From an uncultured Kordia sp. (GTDB lineage Bacteria > Bacteroidota > Bacteroidia > Flavobacteriales > Flavobacteriaceae): a stretch of 64,000 nucleotides of DNA. This document shows, piece by piece, positions 52,363-61,903 of the stretch. The DNA is taken from contig NZ_CANLEA010000004.1 of assembly GCF_947489565.1 (NCBI RefSeq), forward strand, positions 124,001 to 188,000, read 5' to 3'. The notes below the pieces were generated by a model. It was not told where the DNA came from. It did no database searches and saw nothing but the letters and a program-made list of their open reading frames with translations. Each line of letters begins with the position of its first letter. The first letter of the stretch is position 1. Both the position numbers and the translations under genes were made by a program.

Positions 52363-52426
52363 TTTAATATCTTCCTTACTTTGTTAGCAACTAGAGTAAA
52401 CCATATTTTTTACATTATGTCAATAT

Positions 52427-52726
52427 TTATTGGCTTCGTTCCTTTTCGTTATCACGTTTATTCTCATTTTTTTTACTAAAATCTTTATCTCTGTTCATTA
52501 ATTCTTGTTTGTCTTTTACCAAATTAGATAGTTTAGTATCTAATTGTTTAGCTCTATTACCAAAATATTGTTCATCAATCTTCATGGTATTATAATCCTC
52601 TTTTTTCAGGTTTTTGTCATGATGAGCGTATGCTTGCGCACGATGCTCTTTCATTTTTTCGATTTCAAGCTTCGTTAGCTCAATTAAATCATTAATTTCT
52701 TTAAGAGTTAAATCTTTATCTCCCAT
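52427..52726 (-). CDS. Small coiled-coil protein, possible paralogue of the preceding ORF
   Basis: LTLKEINDLIELTKLEIEKMKEHRAQ. Confidence 0.55.
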   Translation of the reverse strand: MGDKDLTLKEINDLIELTKLEIEKMKEHRAQAYAHHDKNLKKEDYNTMKIDEQYFGNRAKQLDTKLSNLVKDKQELMNRDKDFSKKNENKRDNEKERSQ

Positions 52727-52741
52727 TGTATTTGTAAATTT

Positions 52742-53407
52742 TTAACGCTTAAAACCGCGATCTCGTTTATGCTCAATCTCTTTTTGGTTCTCTTTGTACT
52801 GGCTTTCTCTTAACTTTTCGTAGGCTTGGTCAAACTTATTATTTTGCTCTTTAAGCTTTTCTTGATTTTGTGATTTCTTAAAATCTTCTATTCGATTTTT
52901 CATTAATTCTTGCGAATTATTAAAAGAGTCATTTGTTGTTTCAGACTTAAACGAAAGTATTTCCCTTTTAAAATCTTTTTGAGTTTGTTCTAAAGTTCTA
53001 GGTTCTTGTTTTTGGTGCTTTTTAGTCTCTCTTTCTTTTAAAACCTCATCCCAACCTTTTTCAATAAAAGTTGGTAATTCGTGAATAGGGATTTTTTTAT
53101 AATCTTTTTTCAATTCTCCAACATGTGCTTTATCGCAGTAATCAAGAACAGTTTTTTCTATTTTTTTAGCATTTTCATAAAGCTTATTTTCATAGTGTTT
53201 CTCTCTACTCTTCTTGTCCTTAGATTTATTAACTGTATAGGTTTTTGCAGGTGACCTTTCATTTATAGGTTTTAATACTAGATCAGGTTTGTTGTAGGTT
53301 ATATCTTTATGATAATCCGCTTCTATTTTTTTTCGCTCTTCCAATAATTTCCGTATACCTGGAGCACTAAGTGCTATTTCTTGTAATTCTTCGTAATCTG
53401 TTGACAC
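52742..53407 (-). CDS. Charged coiled-coil protein near relaxase
   Basis: Long highly charged ORF on same strand as relaxase module. Confidence 0.55.
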   Translation of the reverse strand: MSTDYEELQEIALSAPGIRKLLEERKKIEADYHKDITYNKPDLVLKPINERSPAKTYTVNKSKDKKSREKHYENKLYENAKKIEKTVLDYCDKAHVGELKKDYKKIPIHELPTFIEKGWDEVLKERETKKHQKQEPRTLEQTQKDFKREILSFKSETTNDSFNNSQELMKNRIEDFKKSQNQEKLKEQNNKFDQAYEKLRESQYKENQKEIEHKRDRGFKR

Positions 53408-53453
53408 AAAATGAGTTTTATGTTAAGTTACAATAATTAAATGAGAGGCAAAA

Positions 53454-53825
53454 ATGAGTGATTTTGTTGAAACACCAGAAAGATTAAAAACCTATAATAC
53501 GGAAAATATTGAATTCAAAGAAAAGGCACGTAAACTCGTTATCAAAAATTTAGGCTTTGAACCTAATCTCAAAGCTTCACTAGGAATCGAGTTGTTAATT
53601 AGAAAATTAATAAAAAACGTTGAAACTGGAAAAATTTCAAAAAAAGATTTTAAAGAATGTTTAGAAGTATTTTGCAATGCAATTCGTGGAATGATTAGAA
53701 GACGTGTTCCAGAACAAGTTTATCTCTTAGAGAAAAAACGTCCTAGCGTTCCCTATCTTTATCTTGGACTTGGTTTTCTCTCTCTTTGTCTTCTTGGATG
53801 TCTAGTATTTTTTTTACTTGGCTAA
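53454..53825 (+). CDS. Small protein with C-terminal membrane anchor
   Basis: C-terminal YLYLGLGFLSLCLLGCLVFFLLG; upstream GAGAGG. Confidence 0.55.
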   Translation: MSDFVETPERLKTYNTENIEFKEKARKLVIKNLGFEPNLKASLGIELLIRKLIKNVETGKISKKDFKECLEVFCNAIRGMIRRRVPEQVYLLEKKRPSVPYLYLGLGFLSLCLLGCLVFFLLG

Positions 53826-54816
53826 AGGCATCGTCAATCGTTCGCGCACGTGTAATACCATCGTCATTGTCATTAAATTCACTTTTTTTCTTTTCCCAAC
53901 GTTCCTCTTTAAAATCTTGAATAAGTTTATCAAATCTGGCACTGGCTTGTCCGATTTCATCTTTTGTAACCATGTCAAAAGCATTCTCAACCATCACTTT
54001 TTTCTTGTATTGTTGGTCTCGCTTTTGTTCGGTTTTCTTTTCTTTAAGCTGTGTTTGATCTTTTTTTAAATCTTCAACTTTGGGGAGTTGCTTTAAAATT
54101 GGTTGCAGTTTTTCCTCTACGTGCTTTTTCTTCTCGCCTGTAAAGCGCATCAGTGAATGGACTTGGTTTTTATCACTGACCAAGACAACACCACGGCGAC
54201 CGATGGCTAAATCAAAACCTGCTTTTTTTAAAGCTTGTTGTAATTCTTTTGGATTGGAATGCTGTTGATAGAGTTTTTTTACGCGGGCTTTCAATTGCTT
54301 GGGTGTATAGCCATCACGAATGGTTTGTTGGCGTTCATTCATCGTGTCCCAATTTGAACCAAATTCAGCTTTGAGTTGTTTGTGCTTAAAACGTTTTTCA
54401 AGATCACGTCCTAGCTTTTTATGAATGTAATAATCATTTTTAGTGTCAATGACTTTTCCCTGTTCAATATCGGTGCGTTGCCACACAACATGAATATGCG
54501 CACGCCCACCTTTTTCATGATAAACAACCGCACGCGGTTGATCATTTAATCCCAAGCGTTTTTCCATTTCATCCACGCTGTATTGCCATTGTTGCGGTGT
54601 CATGGTTTCACCCATGGCAGGATTAATTTGTGCATGATAAAGCCCTGTTTTGGCTTTGGTCATCTTTGCGGTCAGTTCCATGTCTTTAAGAGCTTGTGTC
54701 AAGTCTTGTGTGGCTGTGCCCGTAATCTCAACAACCACAATACGTTCATTATCATCTTTGAGTAGATGATTGGCTAAACTTGCGCCACCTGAGCGCTTGC
54801 CTCCTTTACAGATCAT
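53743..54816 (-). CDS. MOBP/MobA-type relaxase (mobilization nuclease domain)
   Basis: GKRSGGASLANHLL; RAVVYHEKGGRAHIHVVWQRTD. Confidence 0.9.
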   Translation of the reverse strand: MICKGGKRSGGASLANHLLKDDNERIVVVEITGTATQDLTQALKDMELTAKMTKAKTGLYHAQINPAMGETMTPQQWQYSVDEMEKRLGLNDQPRAVVYHEKGGRAHIHVVWQRTDIEQGKVIDTKNDYYIHKKLGRDLEKRFKHKQLKAEFGSNWDTMNERQQTIRDGYTPKQLKARVKKLYQQHSNPKELQQALKKAGFDLAIGRRGVVLVSDKNQVHSLMRFTGEKKKHVEEKLQPILKQLPKVEDLKKDQTQLKEKKTEQKRDQQYKKKVMVENAFDMVTKDEIGQASARFDKLIQDFKEERWEKKKSEFNDNDDGITRARTIDDAFSQVKKILDIQEDKERENQVQDKDRER

Positions 54817-55153
54817 ATCCTAAAGCTTGACGGAGATCTGTACGTATGGTTTCAATCTTTTCTAATAAAGATTGCCCTAATGCGACATCTGTTGGATTAC
54901 CACTATTGTAATGTTTGGCGATTTGATTGATATTCCCGCCAATCTTACCCCAAGAAGCCAAGAGCTTAATCAAAAGGACGGTTTCCACGCCTGATTTGAG
55001 TGGTTTGGATTTGAGGGCGGTTTTGCGAAAATAATCTGCGCCACTTAATCCCGCTTGTTCACAGCGTTCAAGAAAATCTTGTTTTTCTTCAGCTGTGAGG
55101 CGGAATTGCACCAATTCATTGCGCTGTCGCTTTTCACTTCTTTTTTTCTTCAT
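54806..55153 (-). CDS. MobC-like relaxosome accessory protein
   Basis: QFRLTAEEKQDFLERCEQAGLSGADYFRKTAL; GKIGGNINQIAKHYNSG. Confidence 0.88.
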   Translation of the reverse strand: MKKKRSEKRQRNELVQFRLTAEEKQDFLERCEQAGLSGADYFRKTALKSKPLKSGVETVLLIKLLASWGKIGGNINQIAKHYNSGNPTDVALGQSLLEKIETIRTDLRQALGYDL

Positions 55154-55159
55154 AATCTC

Positions 55160-55330
55160 AAGAAAAATAACTCAACCCTTATCGGGGAGGATTAAACGGA
55201 CGGGGAGTTTGCCCCCTCCTTTACAAGGGTGGCGGTATTACCGCCCCATACCTTGCATACGCTCTTATATAGAGGTTTTTTCTTATATAAAGATAAAGAT
55301 TTATTTGTAAAAACCATTCGCTTAGCACTT
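55160..55330. other. Candidate oriT region of the MOBP relaxase module
   Basis: GC-rich intergenic segment upstream of mobC with ggcggtattaccgcc palindrome (55231..55245) and gggga/tcccc-type segments. Confidence 0.45.
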
Positions 55331-55354
55331 TAAAAATATTCACCAAAAGCACGA

Positions 55355-55408
55355 AATAGTATTAATTCTGGTAAGATTTGGGGGGCAATGCTTCGCCTCA
55401 ATACTATT
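55355..55408. other. Inverted repeat aatagtatt ... aatactatt
   Basis: Perfect 9-bp arms at 55355..55363 and 55400..55408. Confidence 0.6.
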
Positions 55409-55417
55409 AAGATTTTC

Positions 55418-55445
55418 TTGACTCTTACTCTGTAATATGTATAAT
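55418..55445 (+). promoter_or_regulatory. Sigma70-consensus-like promoter
   Basis: TTGACT - 16 bp - TATAAT, 29 bp before ATG 55475. Confidence 0.7.
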
Positions 55446-55474
55446 AATAGAAACTGTAACAACAGAGAATTGTC

Positions 55475-56485
55475 ATGGACGCGTTTTCTTTTCGGGTAAA
55501 CTTAATCGAATTATTAATGCCTGCATCAAATGATGCCATCGACTTCGTTCAAGGATTAAACAAAGTCAAAGAGGCAATTGATTTTCTGCTACTGAGTGAT
55601 GAAGAAATAGATCATCAAGAAAGACAAGAACTTATTAATAAGAGTTTTGATGTCATCGGTGGTCAATATGATTTACCTGAAACTAAAGCCGATTTTTTGA
55701 AGACCAACCCAGACACGATTATCTATGGTTTGACACAACACTTAAAAAGTGAAAATCAACTTTCAACCCTTTATAATTATGACATTCCAAAAAATCTTCC
55801 TAAAAATGCACAATCTCATTATGTAGCGCGTTTGAGAGGACATGCAAAGGATGCCGCTTTTTATGATAGTTATTTACGAGATACCAGTCGACTTGACAAT
55901 ATAGACGGAATAAATTCTTCTCCAACAGGTGAAGTTTTAGATCATATGCCAGGTTATATCCATCCAAGAGAACGTGAATATAAAGCCTATAAAGCAAGAC
56001 AAAGACAAATCGAGCTAGAAAGACTTAGAGAGGCGCATGAGGCACTTAATCACTCATTTCTGCGTGATGAGCATGGCAAAGTTAATCTCAATGAATATGG
56101 AGATGGGACTGATTTTTTAGAAAAGCTACATTTTCAAAAACACAGCTTTTGGGCACTGAGAGAGGCGGGCATCGTTCCTAATAATTTTGCAGCCTTTAGA
56201 ACACTCGATTATGATCTTATCATGGGAACGCTCATTGAAAATCAAGTCGTGGTGGATTATCCTGAATATCGTTCCCTTGAAGATGAAAATGTAAGACAGG
56301 CACATTATGAGCAAAAAGCCCAAGAATATGGAGTTAGTGTTGAACTCCTAACAATGGATATTCGCAATGTGCCTAATCAAGATGATTGTATTAATCCCTT
56401 TCAACAAAATTCCCAAGACGTTTCATTTGGTCAAAGAATTGCCAATGGTGTTAAACAAGCGGTCAATTTTGTTCAATCACTTTAA
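55475..56485 (+). CDS. Hypothetical protein upstream of coupling-protein module
   Basis: Long ORF with its own promoter; no family recognised. Confidence 0.75.
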   Translation: MDAFSFRVNLIELLMPASNDAIDFVQGLNKVKEAIDFLLLSDEEIDHQERQELINKSFDVIGGQYDLPETKADFLKTNPDTIIYGLTQHLKSENQLSTLYNYDIPKNLPKNAQSHYVARLRGHAKDAAFYDSYLRDTSRLDNIDGINSSPTGEVLDHMPGYIHPREREYKAYKARQRQIELERLREAHEALNHSFLRDEHGKVNLNEYGDGTDFLEKLHFQKHSFWALREAGIVPNNFAAFRTLDYDLIMGTLIENQVVVDYPEYRSLEDENVRQAHYEQKAQEYGVSVELLTMDIRNVPNQDDCINPFQQNSQDVSFGQRIANGVKQAVNFVQSL

Positions 56486-56581
56486 TTCAGTTAATCATTT
56501 TATCCAAAAAAGTAATTTTCTTACTTTTTAAATAATTATTTATTGTATTTTCATGGTTGAATAACCAACAAAATACATTTT

Positions 56582-57253
56582 ATGAATCCTTTAAATCATG
56601 ACAAAAACCGTCGATTAAAAAATCAACTCAAAAGTAAAAATGCCATTTTAGGCTATATCATACTCGGTGTCATAGTTAGTAGCGTAATTAGTGCTTTTTC
56701 CGCATCTTCCAATACTGGTTTTTTTCTATTATTTATTGTACTTGCAGTTTTCACTGCGGGTGTCTTTCACACACGTAAAATCAATAAATTCTACCAATAT
56801 GCAGATGAATTTGAGAATAATGATACATGGCTACCGAAAAATTTTGAGATTAAATTACCAACAACCATACAAAAAATCATGGATAGCAGTGCTGATGAAG
56901 TCCGTGAAGAAATGGGCGTAAAAAAATATGTAGAAACCCTTGAAGCAGAATTAGAGTTTATTCACAAGCATAAACGAAAAACACAAAAAAAACAAAATGA
57001 ATGGCAGACTATACAGATTCCAATTAATGAAAAATTTTGGAAAGTTGAAACACGAATGAATCTTAGTGGTAGAACGGCTATTTATTCTGCCGATGAACGT
57101 GCGCATATTCAAAGAGATTTTATCGATCAAATCGACTATCAAGATCAACTTATAGCCAAAGTTAATAAGCTTCTCAATAAAGCGATTGATAAAGGTTCTG
57201 AGATACAAAGAGGTAATATCAACATATCCAATATCGAGGGCTTAAATTCTTAA
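56582..57253 (+). CDS. Membrane protein, paralogue 1 of the T4CP-linked pair
   Basis: TM segments; YADEFENNDTWLPKNFEI; GRTAIYSADERAHIQRDFI. Confidence 0.75.
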   Translation: MNPLNHDKNRRLKNQLKSKNAILGYIILGVIVSSVISAFSASSNTGFFLLFIVLAVFTAGVFHTRKINKFYQYADEFENNDTWLPKNFEIKLPTTIQKIMDSSADEVREEMGVKKYVETLEAELEFIHKHKRKTQKKQNEWQTIQIPINEKFWKVETRMNLSGRTAIYSADERAHIQRDFIDQIDYQDQLIAKVNKLLNKAIDKGSEIQRGNINISNIEGLNS

Positions 57254-57280
57254 AATAATCAACATTTAAAATCATAAACT

Positions 57281-57949
57281 ATGTTTCCTTTTTTCCACGA
57301 TAAAAAGCGCCGTCGTAAAAATAGATTAAACAGGCTATTTAAGATGATGATTATTGCAATGGTATTTGTTCTAGCTATTATTAAGCTTGATAACCATCCA
57401 GTTTCAAATATAAGTTTTATAACCTTTCTTATTCTCTTTTGTTTTGTCTTTTATAAAATTTATAGAATTGATCAATTCTACAAATATGCAGAAGAATTTG
57501 AAAATAATGATTCATGGTTGCCGAAATACTTTGTAATTGAAAAGCCATCAATGCTTAAAAAATTAGAACAACAAACTTTTACTCAAACTTTAGATAGCAT
57601 TGGTAATAAAGCTTTTACCATAGCTATTGAAAAAGATTTAGCTTATCTCCATGAACAAAAGGCAAAAATTGAATTAAAGCAAAAAGAATGGCAAACCATT
57701 CCTATACCAAATGATAAGGAGTTTTGGGATATTAGGGAAAGAAAAAAGCTAGGAAGACGTACAGCAATATATTTCAACCATGAACGCTCCGAAATTCAAA
57801 GAGAGTTTATTCGAAAAGTTAGCTTGTGCGATCAAATGATTGCACAAGCGAATAAAATCCACAATCAGCTGATTTCTAAAGGACATGAAGTTCAAAATAA
57901 TCATCGTAATATCTCAGGTATAGACGGTTTAAATTCAATAGAATCATGA
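57281..57949 (+). CDS. Membrane protein, paralogue 2 of the T4CP-linked pair
   Basis: TM segments; YAEEFENNDSWLPKYFVI; RRTAIYFNHERSEIQREFI. Confidence 0.75.
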   Translation: MFPFFHDKKRRRKNRLNRLFKMMIIAMVFVLAIIKLDNHPVSNISFITFLILFCFVFYKIYRIDQFYKYAEEFENNDSWLPKYFVIEKPSMLKKLEQQTFTQTLDSIGNKAFTIAIEKDLAYLHEQKAKIELKQKEWQTIPIPNDKEFWDIRERKKLGRRTAIYFNHERSEIQREFIRKVSLCDQMIAQANKIHNQLISKGHEVQNNHRNISGIDGLNSIES

Positions 57950-59319
57950 AAGGTGTTTATATTGGTCAAGACAAAGAGGGAAAATCCTATGCTTATGATA
58001 AAGATGTCCATATCTTAACCATCGCTCAATCGGGTGCAGGGAAAAATACAGGACTCATAATGCCGAATTTACTTCATGATGCTTTCAAAGGCACAAAAAT
58101 CATCCTTGATTTAAAAGGCGAAAATTCAGCCGTGTGTTCGCATTGGAAAGAAAAAGAAAATTTAGGCAAAACCTTTCGCCTTAATCCTTGGAATATTTTT
58201 GATATGCCGTCCATCAATTATAATCCGTTTTGTTTACTCGATGCGTATAATGACAGTATTTATGAAGATTGTTTAGACTTTGCATCGGCTATTATTCCCG
58301 AAAAGGGTAATCAATCCGATACAGGCGAGCATTTCGATGAAATGGCACGTGATTTTATTGGTTCATTTTTACTCTATATGGTTGTCTCTGATTACCCAGA
58401 AGTACCCACGCCATCGAGTTTATACGAAAGTTTGATTATCAACCTTTCATCCATTGATGGCTTTCGCTCACTCTGTGATCAAATGATGGCTGTCCATCAT
58501 CCCGATGAAGCCATTAAACGAGCGATTAAATTATCGGCTCTTTCTATGATGGGTGTGACAACGGGAGGGGAAAATGGCGAATTTAGAGGCATAAAAACCA
58601 CCATTGCCAAAGCTTTAAAAGCATTTCGTGGAAAAATACTCTCAATGGCTGTTGATGATGAAGCCGAGCATTCAAGAAATTTACTTAATGAACTCTTTCA
58701 ACAAGACGAATTGCATAACGATCTCTATATTTCTTTTCCACAAAATAGAGTGAATATTGCCCGCGTTTGGTTAAGGCTTGTTTTAACATCATTTATAAAA
58801 AGGCTTATTGACACCCCCCCTTTAAAACCTGTTTTATTTGTCCTAGATGAATTTCCGCAATTGGGAACATTCAATTTGATTAAAAATAATGCGGCGTTCT
58901 TACGAGGTTACGGCGTTCGATTTTGGTTTATCTGTCAAAACCTCGATCAATTAGAAAATAATTACGGCAAAAGTGGACGCCAAGAAATTGTTGAAAATTG
59001 TGGTGTTTCACTCTTCTTTAATGTCAAAGATGAAACAGCCAAATATGTTTCTGAAAAACTCGATAAATATTCCAAATCTATTGAAAACTATAATACAAAT
59101 GAATATCGCACCAGTATTGAACGCTACCGTAAAACACGTTCGGAAGTCGAACAGGAACAAGGAAGTTTCGTTTTTATCGGGCAAAATGAAGCGGTTATAT
59201 TTGAGCGTGTACCCTATTTTAAAATGAAAAATTTAGAACACAGAATTGCGCCTAATCCATTATTCTATGGAATAAAAGCCTATCACAATTATATTAGAGA
59301 AAACAAAAGCCACGATTAA
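57946..59319 (+). CDS. VirD4/TraG-type coupling protein
   Basis: LTIAQSGAGKNTGLIMPNLL, IILDLKGEN, VLFVLDEFPQLGTF, RFWFICQNLDQL. Confidence 0.9.
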   Translation: MKGVYIGQDKEGKSYAYDKDVHILTIAQSGAGKNTGLIMPNLLHDAFKGTKIILDLKGENSAVCSHWKEKENLGKTFRLNPWNIFDMPSINYNPFCLLDAYNDSIYEDCLDFASAIIPEKGNQSDTGEHFDEMARDFIGSFLLYMVVSDYPEVPTPSSLYESLIINLSSIDGFRSLCDQMMAVHHPDEAIKRAIKLSALSMMGVTTGGENGEFRGIKTTIAKALKAFRGKILSMAVDDEAEHSRNLLNELFQQDELHNDLYISFPQNRVNIARVWLRLVLTSFIKRLIDTPPLKPVLFVLDEFPQLGTFNLIKNNAAFLRGYGVRFWFICQNLDQLENNYGKSGRQEIVENCGVSLFFNVKDETAKYVSEKLDKYSKSIENYNTNEYRTSIERYRKTRSEVEQEQGSFVFIGQNEAVIFERVPYFKMKNLEHRIAPNPLFYGIKAYHNYIRENKSHD

Positions 59320-59350
59320 GTGGCCTTTGTCATTAAGTTCTTATGATAGC

Positions 59351-59716
59351 TTAATATTCATGGGCGTGCATAACAGTTAAAACACGCCGTGTCTTATTGA
59401 GATTACTTGGCTCATCACTGCCATATTGGTAATTGGTATCGTAATAATCAATCTTCCAAAATATGGTCTCTGCGTTATGCTTAAAACTACCCAAATCATG
59501 TTCGCCGTAAGGATCATTATCGGGATTGAAATTATCAAATTCACGGACTTTCTTTGTGATGAGTAATTGATCATGTACTGGCAATTCAGAAATACCTCGC
59601 GTGACACAATATTGTCCCTCTATCCCAGTTTCTTTTTGTGCGTTGGTATCAGCAAAGTTTTGCCGAAACAGATCATTTTGTTCAGCAATGCGTTTTTTAA
59701 TGTCGTCGGTCATCAA
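59351..59716 (-). CDS. DUF3768 domain-containing protein
   Basis: VREFDNFNPDNDPYGEHDLGSF...IFWKIDYYD...RVLTVMHAHEY. Confidence 0.85.
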   Translation of the reverse strand: MMTDDIKKRIAEQNDLFRQNFADTNAQKETGIEGQYCVTRGISELPVHDQLLITKKVREFDNFNPDNDPYGEHDLGSFKHNAETIFWKIDYYDTNYQYGSDEPSNLNKTRRVLTVMHAHEY

Positions 59717-59757
59717 ATTTTCCTTTTCTTGACTGTTAGTGGTTGAGGAATGAATTG

Positions 59758-59835
59758 ACTTAAAAGCAAAGAATTTTTGAGCAGAACCATACGGTCAGGT
59801 GCGAGCCCGTGGCGCGATAAAATCTGCTTTTAAGT
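59758..59835. other. Structured leader upstream of DUF3768 gene (11-bp inverted repeat)
   Basis: acttaaaagca (59758..59768) and tgcttttaagt (59825..59835). Confidence 0.6.
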
Positions 59836-59923
59836 GACATTCCCTAAAGAACACGACAAGGAATAACGAAAAGGTGTTGATGACACTACGCACAGAAAAC
59901 AGTGTAAAAATAAAGAGTGAGAT

Positions 59924-60193
59924 TTAACGTGAACGATCTTTGGAGCGATCATCACGCTTTTGTTCTAAGGCTTGGTCTTTTTGTTTGGTTTTTTCTTGGA
60001 GCTTATCCGTTTCATATTGTTTCATGCCTAATTTGACGACATTAAGGCGTGTTGAATTGATATTCAGCTTTTGCAATTTTTCTGGCTTCATTTTATCCAA
60101 TGTATCAGCTTTTAAGCCTGTTTCTTGGGCTATAATATAACCTTGATTAAAGGCTTTGAGATATTCTTTATCGACAGTTGTATAATCTTCCAT
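59924..60193 (-). CDS. Small hypothetical protein
   Basis: ORF with basic, charged C-terminus, co-directional with the upstream HTH gene. Confidence 0.5.
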   Translation of the reverse strand: MEDYTTVDKEYLKAFNQGYIIAQETGLKADTLDKMKPEKLQKLNINSTRLNVVKLGMKQYETDKLQEKTKQKDQALEQKRDDRSKDRSR

Positions 60194-60196
60194 AGC

Positions 60197-60466
60197 TTAA
60201 AAAGTTTCGCGTGCGTTCGTATTGAGATATTCATTAATCGAATTTTTATCATAAAGTATGACGCGCGGTTGCGGTTGCGAAAAACGAATTTTTCCCTCAT
60301 CACGGAGTTTCTGTAGTGTCGTTTTTGAAGCAATATTCAAGAGTTTCATTGCTTCATTACCATCCACCCAAACCCAAGAATCTTCTTGGTATTTTTGGTC
60401 AATATAGGCGGTGACGCGATCAAAGAGCTTATAAAACGCATCTTCTTCTAAACAAATAACTTCCAT
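60197..60466 (-). CDS. Excisionase/MerR-type HTH protein
   Basis: WVDGNEAMKLLNIASKTTLQKLRDEGKIRFSQPQPRVILYDKNSINEYL. Confidence 0.8.
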   Translation of the reverse strand: MEVICLEEDAFYKLFDRVTAYIDQKYQEDSWVWVDGNEAMKLLNIASKTTLQKLRDEGKIRFSQPQPRVILYDKNSINEYLNTNARETF

Positions 60467-60556
60467 ATACTTCGTTTTTAAAACAAAGAAAAAAGATACA
60501 AATAAATTGTCAGAAAAAGTATAAAAAAACCTGCGCATGTGGCAGGTTTTTCATGT

Positions 60557-61366
60557 TCAATTATTGAGGAAGCGAGTAAAATACATTTGCTGTCCCGTAA
60601 GGTCAGGGTTACTATCAGGTAAATTAGGGTTGGCGTTACTTAGCTCAATAATAAAAATAGGGATATCTTGAACTGCTGCAGTGGGATTAAAAACGTCAAT
60701 TAAAACAGCTGGCGCATTAACATTTAAACCACTCAAAACACCATCTTGTAATCTTGGAAAATCGTTAGGTGAAACTGTATAGGTAACTTCTTCAACTTTA
60801 TCACTTTGACTATTAATTCCTAGAACCTCAGTTGTTGAATTCGCAATGATTTTAAATTTTCCGTTTGTTAATTTAGAAACATTTTGTCCGTTGATATCCG
60901 TTCCTTGATTGCCTGGTGCTGTACTATAAACAACAGACTCAATTCTTCTCAATATTGCATTGGGTGTTAATTGAGAATTGGTAATCTCATCGCCATAAAT
61001 AAATGTAACAACATTATATCCAAAATTCGTAACATGGGGTAAGTCGAATACGTCTTTGTCTTGGTTCATGACTTGTCCTGCCACTGAAACAAATACAGCA
61101 TCTTGGCTTACAAGGTTATTATTGTAATAATAATTAACACTAGAGCGAATAAGTCGATCAACTGTTGGATTATCAGTTTTGATATCTTCACGGGTAATAT
61201 AAATACCCTCCAAAGAGAATTCTCTTGTAATGCCGTCGGCTGAATAATTCTCATTACTTGGATTTTGTGTTGTTGGATTTTCATCATTATTATTTGTTTC
61301 ATCTTCACTTGTACATCCAAGCATCAAGAAAGTGAGAAAGATTAAAAATATCGTTTTTGCTTTCAT
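60557..61366 (-). CDS. Hypothetical lipoprotein
   Basis: FLIFLTFLMLGCTSEDE lipobox. Confidence 0.7.
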   Translation of the reverse strand: MKAKTIFLIFLTFLMLGCTSEDETNNNDENPTTQNPSNENYSADGITREFSLEGIYITREDIKTDNPTVDRLIRSSVNYYYNNNLVSQDAVFVSVAGQVMNQDKDVFDLPHVTNFGYNVVTFIYGDEITNSQLTPNAILRRIESVVYSTAPGNQGTDINGQNVSKLTNGKFKIIANSTTEVLGINSQSDKVEEVTYTVSPNDFPRLQDGVLSGLNVNAPAVLIDVFNPTAAVQDIPIFIIELSNANPNLPDSNPDLTGQQMYFTRFLNN

Positions 61367-61378
61367 AAGTTACGTGAT

Positions 61379-61903
61379 TTATTCAATTGTTATAGAGTAA
61401 AAAGTTGTTTCAAAAGATGACATTTTTAAACGTGTAATCGCTTGGTTTGGAGAAAGATTAATAATAGCTTGTGCTTCTCCTTGTGGTATTACATCATTTG
61501 TATTGAGTAGTTGTATAACCTCATTATTATTAAGAACTTGAATAACTGTACAACCGTTAGCGCAATTATTAAAAAGAGGAATTGTAATCTTTGAAATCCC
61601 GCTAACATCACTTAAATCAAGTTCCATAGTACTTGGGTTTCCATCTTGTGGAAAAGCTAGAAGAATTCCATTATTAATGTAAGCATCCGTTGACCTTACC
61701 CTAAAAACCGTAAAATCAAATCCTTGTGTAGTAAATGATGTATCATCGACATCTATACCAAGACCATCAAGATTTATGGTCACAGGCATAAAAGTTTCAG
61801 TTTCAGGTGTAATATCGTCATCATCATTACTACATGACCCTGCCATGAGAATAAATGACAATGAACTGATAAAAAAGAGTTTTAAATATGTGTATGATTT
61901 CAT
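61379..61903 (-). CDS. Hypothetical lipoprotein
   Basis: FISSLSFILMAGSCSNDDDD lipobox; 12 bp from the downstream lipoprotein gene. Confidence 0.7.
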   Translation of the reverse strand: MKSYTYLKLFFISSLSFILMAGSCSNDDDDITPETETFMPVTINLDGLGIDVDDTSFTTQGFDFTVFRVRSTDAYINNGILLAFPQDGNPSTMELDLSDVSGISKITIPLFNNCANGCTVIQVLNNNEVIQLLNTNDVIPQGEAQAIINLSPNQAITRLKMSSFETTFYSITIE

